NCBI GenBank assembly: GCA_035578905.1
Contig: JAQJVL010000112.1
Coordinates: forward strand, 372,001 to 436,000
Reading direction: 5' to 3'
DNA from: Stictocephala bisonia
Lineage: Eukaryota; Arthropoda; Insecta; Hemiptera; Membracidae
DNA length: 64,000 bases
This document shows, one piece after another, positions 62,492 to 64,000 of the stretch. How positions within the stretch are numbered: the stretch's first letter is position 1; each line of letters opens with the position of its first letter. The translations under genes were made by a program, and so were the position numbers. The notes beneath the pieces are model-generated. The model worked only from the letters and a program-made list of their open reading frames with translations. It searched no databases and was not told the DNA's origin.

Positions 62492-62560
62492 ATGATGGAG
62501 TCAACTGTGTAGCTGTGGAAATAAATACATAAATGACTACGACAATATATTTTCATCTTG
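62492..62560 (+). other. possible 3' UTR exon with AATAAA
   Basis: The acceptor TGATGTAATTTTACAG precedes ATGATGGAGTCAACTGTGTA then GCTGTGGAAATAAATAC, with AATAAA at 62520-62525. It would fit as an untranslated last exon joined to the donor at 60917. Speculative. Confidence 0.3.
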
Positions 62561-63170
62561 AGAGTATTTTTCTATGTAATCCTATCTAAAACATTTAAAT
62601 TATCATCCAGAGTACTTTATGTTATGTATGTGGTTCATGTAGTATGGAAATAAATTTGATCTTTACAGTTTCTTTAAACAGTACTACTATATTTTATAGC
62701 TTGTAAAATAAAATCAATACCTATGTAATTGTCACATTAAAAATTATTTTAGAATTTGTTCGTCTAAGTTAGAGTGTATTTATTGAAAATCCCTATTTAA
62801 TATTTAGTTTTAGAATTCTGTATAAATTGAAATAAATGAAATGCTTTTAGCTAGAAAATTTTTACGAACTGTATTAGATTAAACAATAATGACTTGTAAA
62901 TATAAATGTTTAGTAAATTATTACACAACTTCCATGTTACCTGGCTTTTATTCATATTAATGTGCCAAATATCCCAATTATTTCGATAGGTTTAAATAGT
63001 TTTTATTGTTTTTAAGCATTATTTCTGACTTAGGCATTAGTATTACAGAGGGTCTTTTATCTCTACTTCTGTTTGCCTTAGTTCCCCTCAAGTCTTCAGA
63101 GTGATGGGTGAGTTGAAGGGTCTTCAATTTTCAAAACTATAAAATAGTATTTAAATTAGAATCACACATT
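62561..63170. other. AT-rich, nothing seen
   Basis: No supported feature. Confidence 0.4.
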
Positions 63171-63749
63171 TAACAAGTTGTAGATGTGAGAATATACAGT
63201 TTGTTAACTGTATAAAACACCTAGGCATAGAATTGGATTTCAATATGAAATATGACTCATATATTGGTAAGTTTGCGAAAAATTTAAGGGTAATATTATA
63301 GAAGTGTAAAAAACTAAGTGGCTGTCTCTGTATTACAACAAAGAGGTTAACATATTTTTCCTTAGTTCAGAGTATGTTCTACTACGGTATATCTCTTTAC
63401 TACTTGACTCCTGAATATATACTTAAGCAATTAAAATGTATTTTGAACAGAATTCTAAAAGTAGTATTTAAGGATTTGCCTTTGGAAATATTGGGTATAA
63501 TGAATTTTGATGGTCTTGCTACATTTACAGATCTGTCTAGACACAAATTTGACGAGGAATACAGAGTATTGCCCAACCTGCAATATAACTTAAGGCACAT
63601 ACTATTTTTTACTCAAAGACACCATAATAATTATGGGAAATTAACGTTACAATATAAATACATCACTTACTCAATTCATTACCTAGAAGTCTACAAAACC
63701 TACAAAATAAAAATCAAATAAAAAGGGAGCTTAAAAAGTATTTTACTAA
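63171..63749 (+). pseudogene. C-terminal fragment of a non-LTR retrotransposon ORF2
   Basis: The frame reads CENIQFVNCIKHLGIELDFN, then MKYDSYIGKFAKNLRVIL, a TAG at 63299-63301, then KCKKLSGCLCI and, from about 63350, YFSLVQSMFYYGISLYYLTP and ILKQLKCILNRILKVVF. This is the post-palm region of jockey/CR1-type reverse transcriptases (xxLGIxLD; LxxSxxxYGIxxW; LxxxQKRxIRxI). The catalytic palm is missing. Near 63700 the frame drifts into the usual basic end (KRELKKYFTN, one frame over) and is interrupted at 63750 by the piggyBac-like insertion. Confidence 0.75.
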
Positions 63750-64000
63750 CCCATAGAGCGCCATTTATACAATGCCTTTTTTCCATTAAGTGCTAATTTA
63801 TTGTAAAAAATTCAAAATTAAATTTTTTAGTTGCTTTTTTATTGTTATGTACAGGAGAATTAAAGATATGATAACATTTTGAAACTTTTATTAGCTAACT
63901 TTACCTTTTTTTCCTATATATTAATATGTAAATAAGCAAACTTTTACTTAAAAGTAAGCCTCAGGCATAGATCACTTTACAGTATGAATCAATAAAACAT
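63750..64000 (-). mobile_element. piggyBac-like element, second copy, cut by window end
   Basis: Starts CCCATAGAGCGCCATTTATA then CAATGCC, the reverse complement of the right end of the 54.0-54.8 kb element. The similarity continues to the window edge (for example CATTAAGTGCTAATTTATTG, TAAGCAAACTTTTACTTAAA, GCCTCAGGCATAGATC). The preceding CTAA fits a decayed TTAA target. It has inserted at the end of the LINE fragment. Confidence 0.75.

Overview
The window is AT-rich eukaryotic nuclear DNA with introns, very large tandem arrays and many decayed transposable elements (Penelope-like, jockey/CR1-like, mariner, piggyBac-like and a tRNA-derived SINE). This mix suggests an arthropod, most likely an insect. 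That is inference from the element types and composition; no conserved host gene fixes the species.

One host gene can be assembled from the raw sequence. It lies on the + strand, with seven coding exons at 26718-26769, 46891-46934, 53716-53755, 55009-55043, 57743-57839, 58920-59782 and 60785-60901. All six introns are GT-AG. The exon phases (1,0,1,0,1,0) fit without a single frameshift or stop. The product is 415 residues: a signal peptide, no cysteine, nine N-glycosylation sequons and a histidine/arginine-rich C-terminus. I do not recognise the family. Most of the remaining sequence from 26.8 to 60.8 kb is intron of this gene.

Layout. 1-9.8 kb: decayed DNA with a jockey-like reverse transcriptase remnant (about 1.2-1.7 kb) and a nearly intact Penelope-like element on the - strand (4727-7434) broken by one in-frame stop. 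10.02-22.69 kb: a 12.7-kb array of about 230 copies of a 55-bp unit with higher-order duplications. 22.7-26.7 kb: upstream DNA with a LINE tail, then a GC-rich, G-run-rich stretch just before coding exon 1. Intron 1 (26.8-46.9 kb): a 150-bp satellite in two blocks separated by a degraded hybrid sequence, a 26-bp array, a 36-bp G-rich minisatellite, an inverted pair of Penelope tails, a 3-kb 44-bp array and a long inverted-repeat element. Intron 2 (46.9-53.7 kb): an internally deleted mariner, a second long inverted-repeat element and more 36-bp minisatellite. Intron 3: a piggyBac-like non-autonomous element. 3' of the gene: a SINE, a LINE 3' ORF remnant, and a second piggyBac-like copy inserted at its end and cut by the window edge.

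Most open frames here are by-products of tandem repeats or of AT-rich noncoding sequence. The only coding calls I stand behind are the seven-exon gene and the transposon remnants.
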